Assembly: GCF_001676725.1 (NCBI RefSeq)
Contig: NZ_CP016172.1
Span: 1,364,001 to 1,428,000, forward strand
DNA: 64,000 nt
Direction of reading: 5' to 3'
Origin: Bordetella flabilis
Lineage (GTDB): Bacteria > Pseudomonadota > Gammaproteobacteria > Burkholderiales > Burkholderiaceae_B
The number at the start of each line of letters is the position of its first letter. Position 1 is the first letter of the stretch. A program made the translations under genes and the position numbers. This document shows positions 41,334-50,181 of this stretch, piece by piece. The notes beneath the pieces are model-generated. The model ran no database searches. It was not told where the DNA came from and saw only the letters and a list, made by a program, of their open reading frames with translations.

Positions 41334-41744
41334 TCATAGCGCGGGCAAGGGCCGGCTGCGGCGGGCGTCGTCGGTGGCCACGTAGACCAGGGTGGCTTCC
41401 GTGACCTTCACGATTTCGGCGTCCAGCCGCTGGCGCTGGGCATAGACCTCCACTTCCACGGTGACGGAAGTGGTGCCCGTCTTGACGATATCGGCGTAGA
41501 AGCTCAGCAGATCGCCGACGAAAACCGGCTGCTTGAAGACGAAGGAATTGACCGCCACGGTGGCGACACGGCCCGCCGCGCGGCGCGCGGCCGCGACGGA
41601 ACCGGCAATGTCCACCTGGGACATGATCCATCCACCGAAGACGTCGCCATGGACGTTGGCATCGGCGGGCAAAGGCATGACGCGCAGGACCGCTTCGCGA
41701 TTCGCGGGCAATGAGACGAAATGCGGATTCTTGCTGGCATTCAT
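41334..41744 (-). CDS. Acyl-CoA thioesterase, YciA type hot-dog fold
   Basis: A 136-aa hot-dog-fold hydrolase that cleaves acyl-CoA to free acid and CoA. Family landmarks are ANVHGDVFGGWIMSQVDIAG with the catalytic aspartate, and VFVGDLLSFYADIVKTG. The start at ATG 41744 gives the right length; the frame is open far upstream through the YeiH-like gene and is not coding there. It is followed by mgtE after 10 bp. Confidence 0.9.
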   Translation of the reverse strand: MNASKNPHFVSLPANREAVLRVMPLPADANVHGDVFGGWIMSQVDIAGSVAAARRAAGRVATVAVNSFVFKQPVFVGDLLSFYADIVKTGTTSVTVEVEVYAQRQRLDAEIVKVTEATLVYVATDDARRSRPLPAL

Positions 41745-41818
41745 GGGCCGGCTCCTGGCGGACAACCGGCCGATTATGCAGGAAAATTGCCCCCGTCGCG
41801 TGACAGCCGGTGCGGCGT

Positions 41819-42883
41819 TCAGCCGAACAGCTTCACCAGGCCATAGCCGCCGAAAATCAGCCACAGGTACAGCACGAAACCGAGCGCCATGACGCGCGGG
41901 CCGGCCTTGCGTATCTGCGCGAAGCGGGTCTCGATGCCCAGTGCGGTCATGGCCATCGTCAGGGCAAACACGTCCAGCTGACGTAGCTGTGTGACCACGT
42001 CGGCCGGCAGCACCTGGAGTGAATTCACGACGGCCAGCGCAAGGAATCCCACCGCGAACCAGGGAATGGGCAGCTTCGCCGGGGCTTTGTGTCCCGCTCC
42101 CGCGGCCGCCGGGTCCTTGGCCCGCGCGGCGCCCCGCAACCATATTCCCAGGACCAGCAGCACCGGGACGAGCAACGCAACGCGCGTCATCTTGACGATG
42201 GTCGCCACCTCCGTCGTGGCCGGGTCCACGTTGCTGGCCGCGCCCACCACCTGGGCGACTTCGTGGATGGTGCCGCCAATATAAAGGCCCAGGTCTTCGG
42301 TGCCGAAATGCAGCCAGCCCGCATGGTAGAGGACCGGATACAGGAACATCGACAGGGTGCCGAACAGCACCACCGTCGCGACGGCGACCGCGCTCTTGTG
42401 GGGCTGGGCCCGCAAGGTCGGCTCGAATGCCAGCACGGCGGCGGCGCCGCAGATGGCGCTGCCGGCGGCGGTCAGCATGGCGGTGTCGCGGTCCAGTCCC
42501 AGCAGGCGCTGGCCCACCACGGTACCGATGGCCAGCGTGCTTAGCACTACGGATACCGACACGGCCAGCCCCGGCAAGCCGACGGCGGCGATTTGCTGGA
42601 TGCTGATGTTCAGCCCATAAAAAGCCACGGCGATGCGCAGCAGCCGGCGCGCGGTGAAGTTGACTCCGCTGCTCCAGTCCTGCGGCATGGTGCCGCGCAG
42701 GAAATTGCCGTACAGCATGCCGCATACGATACCGATGACCAGGGGCGAAAATCCCAGTCCGCGCAGGAAGGGCAGATTGGCCAACTGGATGACGGCAGCC
42801 GCAAGCAGGCCGACGAAAAGCACACCGTTCAGCTTGTCGCGCCACGGCGTCGCGGCGAGGGGGAGGGTAGTGGTCGAAGACAT
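41819..42883 (-). CDS. YeiH family putative sulfate/sulfite exporter
   Basis: A 354-aa membrane protein of the UPF0324/YeiH family with about ten hydrophobic segments. Landmarks are GFSPLVIGIVCGMLYGN near the N-terminus, AAGSAICGAAAVLA, and GGTIHEVAQVVGA. Members are annotated as sulfate or sulfite exporters; direction and ion are not proven. Start at ATG 42883. The divergent LysR gene at 43087 fits the yeiE-yeiH pairing seen in other proteobacteria. Confidence 0.85.
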   Translation of the reverse strand: MSSTTTLPLAATPWRDKLNGVLFVGLLAAAVIQLANLPFLRGLGFSPLVIGIVCGMLYGNFLRGTMPQDWSSGVNFTARRLLRIAVAFYGLNISIQQIAAVGLPGLAVSVSVVLSTLAIGTVVGQRLLGLDRDTAMLTAAGSAICGAAAVLAFEPTLRAQPHKSAVAVATVVLFGTLSMFLYPVLYHAGWLHFGTEDLGLYIGGTIHEVAQVVGAASNVDPATTEVATIVKMTRVALLVPVLLVLGIWLRGAARAKDPAAAGAGHKAPAKLPIPWFAVGFLALAVVNSLQVLPADVVTQLRQLDVFALTMAMTALGIETRFAQIRKAGPRVMALGFVLYLWLIFGGYGLVKLFG

Positions 42884-42946
42884 GGAATTTCCAATGGCCG
42901 ACGCGCGCGGAGCAGGACCGCCCCTTATCACTGCGTTGTCGGCCTT

Positions 42947-42963
42947 CATTACGTGCAGTAATG
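42947..42963. promoter_or_regulatory. Inverted repeat in a LysR divergent promoter
   Basis: CATTAC-GTGCA-GTAATG is a 6-bp-arm palindrome containing the T-N11-A layout of LysR operators. It lies 63 bp upstream of the YeiH-type gene and 123 bp upstream of the divergent LysR gene. A second, looser repeat (GATATT...AATATC) lies about 30 bp to the right. Confidence 0.5.
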
Positions 42964-43086
42964 ATAGAAACCCCCGCTCTATTTGAAAAATGGCGATATT
43001 GGATGTTTAATATCAGGTATTCCGATATCAGGCGAGGCTTCAATGCCGTACTCGAAATCCCTGGCCCGCCGTGCCGCGTATATCGC

Positions 43087-43998
43087 ATGACGCCAGAGCA
43101 ACTGCTTACCTTTGCGCATGTCGCCGAAGCCGGCAATATCAGCCGCGCCGCGGAACTGCTGCATTTGTCGCAGCCGGCGGTGTCCGGCCAATTGCGCGCG
43201 CTGCAGGAATGGTTCGGCGAACCGCTGTATCGCCGCAGTGGACACGGCATCGTGCTGACTTCCGCCGGCGAACGCCTGGTGGAGCACGCGCGCCACTTGC
43301 GCCAGGCCTATGCGCAGGCGCGCGCCGTTCGCGACGCATGGCGCGGCATCGAATCGGGTTCGCTAAGGCTGGGGGCCAGCACCACGCCGGCCAGCTATGT
43401 GCTTCCGGCCCTGGTGGCGGCATTCCGGCGCCGGTATCCGGCGGTGGCCCTGCGCCTGTCCGACGGCAACACCAGCGAAATCGTGTTGCGCCTGCCGCAG
43501 CTCGATATGGCCTTCATCGAAGGCGATATTCCCGCGGGCCTGCCGGCCGACACCGCGGTCCACGCCTGGCTGAGCGACGAAGTCGTGGCGGTGGTCCCCG
43601 CGGACCATCCCTTGTGCAAGCGCTCCAGCGTCACCCTGAGCGATATTTCCGCTTATTCGCTGGTGATGCGCGAGCAAGGTTCCGGGGTTCGGTGGCTGGT
43701 CGAGCGCGCCTTCCATGCCGAAGGCTTGGCTTCCGATGTCGCCCTGGAGCTGGCCGGCGTCGAAGGCGTCAAGCAGGCGGTACGCGCGGGGCTGGGGGTG
43801 GGTTTTGTGTCCGCGATGTCAATGCGCCATGAAGACGGCACGCTGGCGGCGCTGCGGGTGGGACGGGACGGCTTGACCCGTACGCTCAGCATCCTGCTGC
43901 CCCATGCGAGCGCGCCGGCGCGCGCCGCGGCGCTGTTCATGGAAATCTGCCAGCGTTACGGCAGCGACAAGGCCGAAGGCGTGCCCGCGTTGCCCTGA
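43087..43998 (+). CDS. LysR family regulator (YeiE-like by context)
   Basis: A 303-aa regulator with the LysR winged helix at residues 1-60 (FAHVAEAGNISRAAELLHLSQ) and a periplasmic-binding-protein-like effector domain. Start at ATG 43087; the frame extends upstream without homology. Being divergent from the YeiH-type exporter, with a palindrome between them, it likely controls that exporter. Its 3' end overlaps the convergent amidohydrolase gene by 43 nt. Confidence 0.88.
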   Translation: MTPEQLLTFAHVAEAGNISRAAELLHLSQPAVSGQLRALQEWFGEPLYRRSGHGIVLTSAGERLVEHARHLRQAYAQARAVRDAWRGIESGSLRLGASTTPASYVLPALVAAFRRRYPAVALRLSDGNTSEIVLRLPQLDMAFIEGDIPAGLPADTAVHAWLSDEVVAVVPADHPLCKRSSVTLSDISAYSLVMREQGSGVRWLVERAFHAEGLASDVALELAGVEGVKQAVRAGLGVGFVSAMSMRHEDGTLAALRVGRDGLTRTLSILLPHASAPARAAALFMEICQRYGSDKAEGVPALP

Positions 43999-45203
43999 TC
44001 CGCGTCCCGTTCGGCACTCAGCCAGCCCAGGGCCAACTGTACCCAATACGTCGCCCCCAGCGGCAGGAGCTCGTCGTTGAAGTCGTAGCTGCCGTTATGC
44101 AGCATGCACGGGCCCATGCCATGGCCGGCATCGCGGTGATCGCCTCGGCCATTGCCTATCCATACATAGCAGCCCGCTTTTTGCTCCAGCATGAAGGCGA
44201 AGTCCTCGGCGCCCATCGAGGGCTGCACATGGTCGTCCAATTGGGCGGGGCCGACCAGTCCGCGGATGACCTCGGCGCAGAATGCGGCTTCCCGGGCGTG
44301 GTTGACGGTAGGCGGATAGTGGCGCTGGAAATCGAAATCCACCTCGCATCCCAGCGCGGCGCAGGTGTGAAGAGAGACATCGTGCATGCGCCGTTCGATC
44401 AGGTCCAGCGTCTCCGTGGTGAAGGTGCGCACGGTGCCCCGCATGACGGCTTGCGTGGGCACGACGTTGTCGGCGCTGCCGGCATGGATCTGGGTGATGC
44501 TCAATACGGCCGCGTCCAGCGGATTTCGGTTGCGCGTGATGATCGTCTGCAGCGATTGCGCCAGCTGGACCGCCGTCATCACTGGATCGATACCCAGGTG
44601 GGGCATGCCGGCGTGCGCACCCTTGCCCGTGATGGTGATACAGAAATCGTTGCTGGACGCCATGATGGGCCCATACGTCAGTCCGAAGGTGCCCTGCGCC
44701 ATGCCCGGCCAGTTGTGCATGCCGAAAACCGCCTCCATGGGGAATCTATCGAACAGGCCATCGTCCATCATCCGCTTGGCGCCGCCGCCATGTTCCTCGG
44801 CGGGCTGGAAGATTACATAGACGATGCCATCGAAATCCCGGTGCTGGGCCAGGTAGCGGGCCGCGCCCAGCAGCATCGTGGTATGGCCGTCGTGCCCGCA
44901 GGCGTGCATCTTGCCGGCGTTGCGGCTCGCATGGGCGAAGGTATTGGCTTCCTGCATAGGCAGGGCGTCCATGTCGGCCCGCAAACCTACACCGCGCGTG
45001 CCGGTACCCTTGCCGCGGATGATTCCCACCACGCCCGTTCCGCCCAGCCCGCGATGTATGTCGATGCCCCATTCCTGCAGCTTGTTCGCCACCACGTCGG
45101 CCGTGCGGAATTCTTCGAAGCATAGTTCGGGATTGGCGTGGATGTCGCGCCGGATGGCGGTGAGATCCTGTTGCCAGGCGATGATGGGTTCAAGCAGTTT
45201 CAT
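43956..45203 (-). CDS. M20 family amidohydrolase (hippurate hydrolase-like)
   Basis: A 415-aa paralogue of the truncated gene at the left edge. It shows the complete family layout: HANPELCFEE near residue 23, [22 protein letters not shown] with metal ligands, QPAEEHGGGAK, and the SMGAEDFAFML stretch. Start at ATG 45203 gives a short N-terminus before the peptidase domain. It likely cleaves an N-acyl amino acid; substrate not predictable. It is divergent from the acyl-CoA ligase, and 43 nt at its end overlap the LysR gene. Confidence 0.93.
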   Translation of the reverse strand: MKLLEPIIAWQQDLTAIRRDIHANPELCFEEFRTADVVANKLQEWGIDIHRGLGGTGVVGIIRGKGTGTRGVGLRADMDALPMQEANTFAHASRNAGKMHACGHDGHTTMLLGAARYLAQHRDFDGIVYVIFQPAEEHGGGAKRMMDDGLFDRFPMEAVFGMHNWPGMAQGTFGLTYGPIMASSNDFCITITGKGAHAGMPHLGIDPVMTAVQLAQSLQTIITRNRNPLDAAVLSITQIHAGSADNVVPTQAVMRGTVRTFTTETLDLIERRMHDVSLHTCAALGCEVDFDFQRHYPPTVNHAREAAFCAEVIRGLVGPAQLDDHVQPSMGAEDFAFMLEQKAGCYVWIGNGRGDHRDAGHGMGPCMLHNGSYDFNDELLPLGATYWVQLALGWLSAERDADQGNAGTPSALSLP

Positions 45204-45276
45204 GGGGCACCGTCGAGGTTGCGCATGCGGGTGAGCGTATCATCAAATAAAGCAATTATTAATGGAGACAAACACC

Positions 45277-46977
45277 ATGCACCGCCCCTGGCTGGCCGAG
45301 TATCCGGCGGGTGTACCCGCGGAGGTATCGGTCGATGGCTATGTATCACTGGTGGATCTGCTGGACCGGGCCTGCGAGCGATATGCCAGTCGCATCGCCT
45401 GCACGGCCATGGGTACCGACATCACCTACGAGACGCTGGACCGTCATGCGCGGCACTTCGCGGCCTGGCTGCAGTCCCTGGGCCTGGAACGCGGCAGCCG
45501 TGTCGCCTTGATGCTGCCCAACGTTCCGGCTTACCTGGCCTGCATGCTGGGAACACTGCGGGCGGGCCATGTCCTGGTCAACGTGAACCCGCTGTACAAG
45601 GCCGCGGAACTGGAGCGGCAGTTGTCGGACAGCGGCGCGCGCGTCGTCGTGGTGCTGGAGAACTTCGCGCATACCCTGCAGGCGGTGCCTGGTCGCGCGC
45701 GTCCCGCCCATGTCGTGGTGACGGCGGTCGGCGACCTGCTGGGCGGCATGAAGCAGCCGGTCGTGAATATGGTGGCGCGCCATGTCAAGAAGGTGGTGCC
45801 GGCCTGGCACATCGACGGTGCGCTCAGGCTTGCGCGGGTGCTCGCCATGGGGGCACGCCGCCGTTTCGATGCCCCGATCCTGTCGATGGACGACCTGGCC
45901 GCGCTGCAGTACACGGGCGGCACGACCGGTACGCCCAAGGGCGCCATGCTCACGCACCGCAACCTGGCTGTCAACGTACTGCAGACCGAAGCGGTGGCGT
46001 GGCCGGCACTGCATGATGTGGTGGGCCAATTGACCATCATCAGCGCCTTGCCGCTTTATCACGTCTTCGCCATGACGGTCTGCGGCCTTTATGGCATGCA
46101 CGCCGGGATGCGCAACCTGCTGATCCTCAATCCGCGTGATCAGCCATCGCTCGTCAAGGCGTGGCGCGGCGTGCCCGTGCATATCTTCCCGGGCGTCAAT
46201 ACCCTGTTCAATGCCCTGGCCAACCATCCCGGTTTCGCCGCGCTCGACTTTTCCGCCCTGCGCCTTACCTTCGGTGGCGGCATGGCGGTGCAAGGGGCCG
46301 TCGCGGACCGGTGGCGCACGCTCACGGGTCGGCCGATTATCGAAGGCTATGGCCTGTCCGAAACCGCGCCGGTCGCGACGGTGAACCCGACCAACACGCT
46401 GGCTTTTTCCGGCACCATCGGCCTGCCGGTGCCATCGACCGATGTGGCCATCCTGGACGACGCAGGCAACCCCGTGCCCGAAGGCGAGCGCGGGGAGGTA
46501 TGTATCAAGGGCCCGCAGGTCATGCGCGGGTATTGGCAACGCCCGGACGAAACCCGCCAGGTCATGACCGCTGACGGCTACTTCCGCACTGGCGATATCG
46601 GCACCATGGACGCCCGCGGCTATATCCGCATCGTTGACCGCAAAAAGGACATGATTACAGTTTCGGGCTTCAAGGTTTATCCGAACGAGGTGGAGGACGT
46701 CATTGCCGCCCACCCGGGCGTCCTCGAGGTCGCCGCCATCGGTATCGGCGACGAGCGGTCGGGGGAAGTCGTCAAGGCTTTCGTCGTGCCGCGGGATCCC
46801 GGGCTGGCGGAGGCGGACGTGGTGGCCTGGTGCCGCGAGAAGCTGACCGGGTATAAGTGCCCGCGGACGGTCGAATTCCGGACCGAACTGCCCAAGAGCA
46901 ATGTCGGGAAGATCCTGCGCCGCGAGTTGCGCGATGCGGCCCCGCACCCGGCAGACCGCGAATCGGCCACGCCCTGA
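45277..46977 (+). CDS. Long-chain fatty acid:CoA ligase, FadD-like
   Basis: ANL-family adenylating enzyme of 566 aa that activates carboxylic acids, probably long-chain fatty acids, to CoA esters. The AMP-binding motif YTGGTTGTPKGAM lies near residue 210, with GYGLSETAP and the hinge region YFRTGDIGTMD...DRKKDMI later. Start at ATG 45277 because GGAGAC lies 8 nt upstream; the in-frame ATG at 45262 contains that site and is less likely. Confidence 0.87.
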   Translation: MHRPWLAEYPAGVPAEVSVDGYVSLVDLLDRACERYASRIACTAMGTDITYETLDRHARHFAAWLQSLGLERGSRVALMLPNVPAYLACMLGTLRAGHVLVNVNPLYKAAELERQLSDSGARVVVVLENFAHTLQAVPGRARPAHVVVTAVGDLLGGMKQPVVNMVARHVKKVVPAWHIDGALRLARVLAMGARRRFDAPILSMDDLAALQYTGGTTGTPKGAMLTHRNLAVNVLQTEAVAWPALHDVVGQLTIISALPLYHVFAMTVCGLYGMHAGMRNLLILNPRDQPSLVKAWRGVPVHIFPGVNTLFNALANHPGFAALDFSALRLTFGGGMAVQGAVADRWRTLTGRPIIEGYGLSETAPVATVNPTNTLAFSGTIGLPVPSTDVAILDDAGNPVPEGERGEVCIKGPQVMRGYWQRPDETRQVMTADGYFRTGDIGTMDARGYIRIVDRKKDMITVSGFKVYPNEVEDVIAAHPGVLEVAAIGIGDERSGEVVKAFVVPRDPGLAEADVVAWCREKLTGYKCPRTVEFRTELPKSNVGKILRRELRDAAPHPADRESATP

Positions 46978-46996
46978 GGCGCGTCCCGGTGTGCCG

Positions 46997-47875
46997 CTAC
47001 GCGGTCCGGCTTCTCAGGTGCGGCGCGATCATGGCCTTGAGGGCGCCTGCCACGGCTTTGTTGCCGGAGACCACATAGCCCCCGATGGGCCATGGGTCCA
47101 CGCCGTACATGTCTTCGGCGACACCGCCGGCTTCCCGCACGATCAGGGTGCCTGCGGCGACATCCCAGGGAGCCAGGCCCATTTCCCAGTACCCATCGTA
47201 GCGGCCCGCCGCCGTCCAGGCCAGGTCCAGCGCGGCCGCGCCCAGGCGGCGCACGCCGCGCGTGAGGTTGATGGCATCGTGCAGCATGGGCATGTACTGC
47301 TCCGCGAAGGAAAAGTCGCGGAACGGGAACCCGGTGGCCAGTACGGCGTCGTCCAGCGTCTGGGTGCGCGAGCAATTGATGCGATGGCCGTTCAGCCACG
47401 CGCCCAGGCCGTGTACCGCATTGAACAGTTCTTCGCGGCACGGGTCGTACACGGCCGCAACCACGGGAGTATCCACGGCGAGCGCCGTGCCGGCCGTGAC
47501 GCTCGTACCCGCGTGGGCGATCAGTGCGATCGAAACCGCATAGTGCGGAATGCCATGCAGGAAATTCGTGGTGCCGTCCAGGGGATCGATGTACCACGTC
47601 GCCGCCCCATTCACCTCGCCGCCGGTCTCTTCCGCCACGATGCCGTAATGGGGCGTGCGTTCGCGGAGTTCGGCAATCACGGCCGCTTCGGCTTCGCGGT
47701 CCGCCTGGGACACCAGGTCGTTGCGGGCCTTGCGATCGATGACCAGGTCGGCCCGATGATGCGCGTACGACTGCAGAATGGCGGCGCCCGCGTGCGCGGC
47801 CGTCACGGCGGCGTCCAGGGCGGCGCATAGATCCAGGGGGGCATTGCGGGCGGAGGGCTGCGCTGAGGGTTGCAT
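46997..47875 (-). CDS. suhB: Inositol monophosphatase family protein (SuhB-like)
   Basis: A 292-aa Mg2+-dependent phosphatase of the inositol monophosphatase family. The metal-binding signature WYIDPLDGTTNFLHG and the second site PWDVAAGTLIVREAGG are intact, with EETGG upstream. SuhB proteins also associate with rRNA transcription complexes; that is family knowledge. Start at ATG 47875; longer in-frame extensions upstream run into the divergent mnmC region and are rejected. Confidence 0.9.
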   Translation of the reverse strand: MQPSAQPSARNAPLDLCAALDAAVTAAHAGAAILQSYAHHRADLVIDRKARNDLVSQADREAEAAVIAELRERTPHYGIVAEETGGEVNGAATWYIDPLDGTTNFLHGIPHYAVSIALIAHAGTSVTAGTALAVDTPVVAAVYDPCREELFNAVHGLGAWLNGHRINCSRTQTLDDAVLATGFPFRDFSFAEQYMPMLHDAINLTRGVRRLGAAALDLAWTAAGRYDGYWEMGLAPWDVAAGTLIVREAGGVAEDMYGVDPWPIGGYVVSGNKAVAGALKAMIAPHLRSRTA

Positions 47876-48042
47876 GCTCGTCTGACCTTTGTATCGTGTT
47901 TTGCTGCCGTCGCGTACCGGTTCCGCGCGGGTAGTTCTCATCGCGCCGATAATGGGGTTTTGCCGGTTCGCCGCGGCAGGGCGGAGTGCCGCCCCTGCGG
48001 TCGATTCTACGCTGGCTGCCTCATCTCCACGATGTAATACCA

Positions 48043-49917
48043 ATGTTTGAACCACGCAGTGTTGCTTATCAGCCCCTGAAGCCGGCCGCGCCGGCAACGG
48101 ACGCGCGCGGCGTTCCGTACAGCCTTGAATATGACGATGTCTACCATCCGGTGGCCGGCGCTTTCGCCCAGGCCCATTACGTATTCCTGGACGGCAATGG
48201 CCTGCCTGGGCGTTGGCGCGGCCGTCATCAATACACGGTATGCGAGACCGGTTTCGGCCTGGGTGTGAATTTCCTGACGCTGTGGCGCGCATGGCGGGAG
48301 GACGCGCGGCGGCCGGCGCGCCTGCATGTCGTTTCATTCGAAGCGCATCCGTTGCCGGTGGACCATCTGTCCGCCATGCTGGACCGGATCGCACCCGACG
48401 CCGCCGCACGGGATCTTGCCGGGCAGCTCGCCGCACGCTGGCCGCCGCTCTTGCCGGGCATCCATCGGCTCGAGTTCGAAGCCGGGCGTGTCACGCTTAC
48501 GCTCGCCTTCGGGGACGCGGGCGTCATGGTGCCGGCGCTGCCCTTCGCCGCGGATGCGTTTTTCCTGGATGGTTTTGCGCCGTCGCGCAATCCTGCGATG
48601 TGGACGCCGGAACTTCTGGCCGCGCTGGCGAATCACGCCGTGGCCGGCGCGACGGCCGCTACGTGGTGTAGCGCGGGCGCCGTACGCCGCGGTCTGCAGG
48701 ATGTCGGGTTCCGCGTCGATCGCCGTCCCGGCTTTGCCGGCAAGACGCATATGACGGTCGCAGTGCGCGAGGCGGGCGGCCAGGTCGCCGCCCCGCTACC
48801 GCCGTCGCATGTCGCCGTCGTCGGGGGCGGAATCGCTGGCGCGGCGATCGCGCATGCCCTGAGCCTGCGCGACGTTGCCGTGACGGTTTTCGAAAAATCC
48901 GGCTCCGCATCCGTCCATCAGGACCACGCGGCCGCCGCGGTGACGCCGCTGGTTGCGCGCGACGATAACGTGCGCGCCCGTCTTTCGCGCGCGGGTAGTC
49001 TGCGCGCCGCCGCCCGATGGGGCGAACTGCCGGTGCACGCACGACCGTGGCGCTGCGGAACCCTGCAGCTCGCGCGGGATGCCGGCCGCGCCGCGGACGC
49101 GGCTTCCATACTTGCGGCGCTCCGATTCCCTGCCACCTGGGTGCGCGGAGTCGATGCAGGGGAAGCCAGCGACCTGGCTGGCCTGTCGGTCTCGCGAGGA
49201 GGCCTGTATTTTGCCGCCGGCATGCTGGTGCGTCCGCACGCGCTGATCGGCGAGCTGCGCAGGTCCCCGGGCGTCCGCCAGGTGACGGCGAACATCTCCC
49301 GGCTGGCCCCGCACGCGGGCCGATGGCAGCTGTATACGGATACGGACGAGGTGGCGGGCGAGGCGCCGGTGGTCGTGTTGGCAAATGCCGTGGGCGCCCG
49401 AGCCGTCCTGCGGGCCAGTGGCCTGCTCGCCCCCTTGTCCCGCATGGACCAGATGCATGCCCTGGCGGGCGAGGTGACCGCGCTGCCGGCGCACGCATTG
49501 CATGGCGGCCCCCGCTGCATCATAGGCGGCGAAGGCTATTTGCTGCCCGCCGTGGAGGGCTGGTGCGTTGCCGGCAGCACCTATGCCCATGGAGCCGTCG
49601 ACAGCGCAGTGACGGAGGCAGGGCAGGGCGTGAACCTGGCCAAGGCGGCAGGGCTGCTGGGGCAAGTGGACGCCCGCGCCCTGCTCGCCCTGGCGCCGGG
49701 GAGCCTGCCCGGATGGGCTGGGTGGCGTGCCGTACTGCCCGGACGGCTCCCGGCCATCGGGACATTGCCGCATGCGCCGGGCGTAGTGGCGGCCACCGGT
49801 TTCGCGTCGCGTGGGCTCACTTGGGCCGCACTGGCGGGCGATATGATCGCCGGCCAATTATGCGGCGAGCCCTCGATACTGGAGCGGGATCTGCAAGCAG
49901 CGGTCGCGCCGCGGTGA
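48043..49917 (+). CDS. mnmC: Bifunctional tRNA wobble-uridine modification enzyme MnmC
   Basis: Enzyme completing mnm5s2U at position 34 of tRNAs. The 624-aa product has an N-terminal SAM methyltransferase domain ([25 protein letters not shown]) and a C-terminal FAD oxidoreductase domain starting at [17 protein letters not shown] near residue 263. Both activities look intact. Start chosen at ATG 48043 (MFEPRSVAY); the frame is open from 47986. It is read divergently from the inositol phosphatase. Confidence 0.92.
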   Translation: MFEPRSVAYQPLKPAAPATDARGVPYSLEYDDVYHPVAGAFAQAHYVFLDGNGLPGRWRGRHQYTVCETGFGLGVNFLTLWRAWREDARRPARLHVVSFEAHPLPVDHLSAMLDRIAPDAAARDLAGQLAARWPPLLPGIHRLEFEAGRVTLTLAFGDAGVMVPALPFAADAFFLDGFAPSRNPAMWTPELLAALANHAVAGATAATWCSAGAVRRGLQDVGFRVDRRPGFAGKTHMTVAVREAGGQVAAPLPPSHVAVVGGGIAGAAIAHALSLRDVAVTVFEKSGSASVHQDHAAAAVTPLVARDDNVRARLSRAGSLRAAARWGELPVHARPWRCGTLQLARDAGRAADAASILAALRFPATWVRGVDAGEASDLAGLSVSRGGLYFAAGMLVRPHALIGELRRSPGVRQVTANISRLAPHAGRWQLYTDTDEVAGEAPVVVLANAVGARAVLRASGLLAPLSRMDQMHALAGEVTALPAHALHGGPRCIIGGEGYLLPAVEGWCVAGSTYAHGAVDSAVTEAGQGVNLAKAAGLLGQVDARALLALAPGSLPGWAGWRAVLPGRLPAIGTLPHAPGVVAATGFASRGLTWAALAGDMIAGQLCGEPSILERDLQAAVAPR

Positions 49918-50181
49918 CGCCGCCAAGCGGGCAGCCGCCCGCAAGAACGGCGAACTTCGCAGAAGTTGCCCGTTGATGGACAGGGGATGGCGCCGGCGGG
50001 TGCCAAGGGTAAGGACGCGCCGGGGGACAGGCGGGCGCATGCTGGCGTTGCGGGTGCCTCTCCCGTTCATCCATAAAAAGGGGCCTGGCCGCATGCAATT
50101 CCAATGCCGAGTTTATTTCAGGAGCCAAATCCGTCAAAATAGCGCCTTTTGGTGCTTTTTGGCTTAAGCGAGGGATGCTCG
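49918..50181. other. Gene-free stretch between mnmC and the GH31-like gene
   Basis: 264 bp without a supported gene. It holds two small hairpins just after mnmC: GCGGGC/GCCCGC in the first 25 bp and AACTTC-GCA-GAAGTT about 30 bp further on, neither followed by a T-run. The AT-richer end (50100-50180) probably carries the promoter of the next gene, but I see no clear hexamer pair. Confidence 0.4.
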
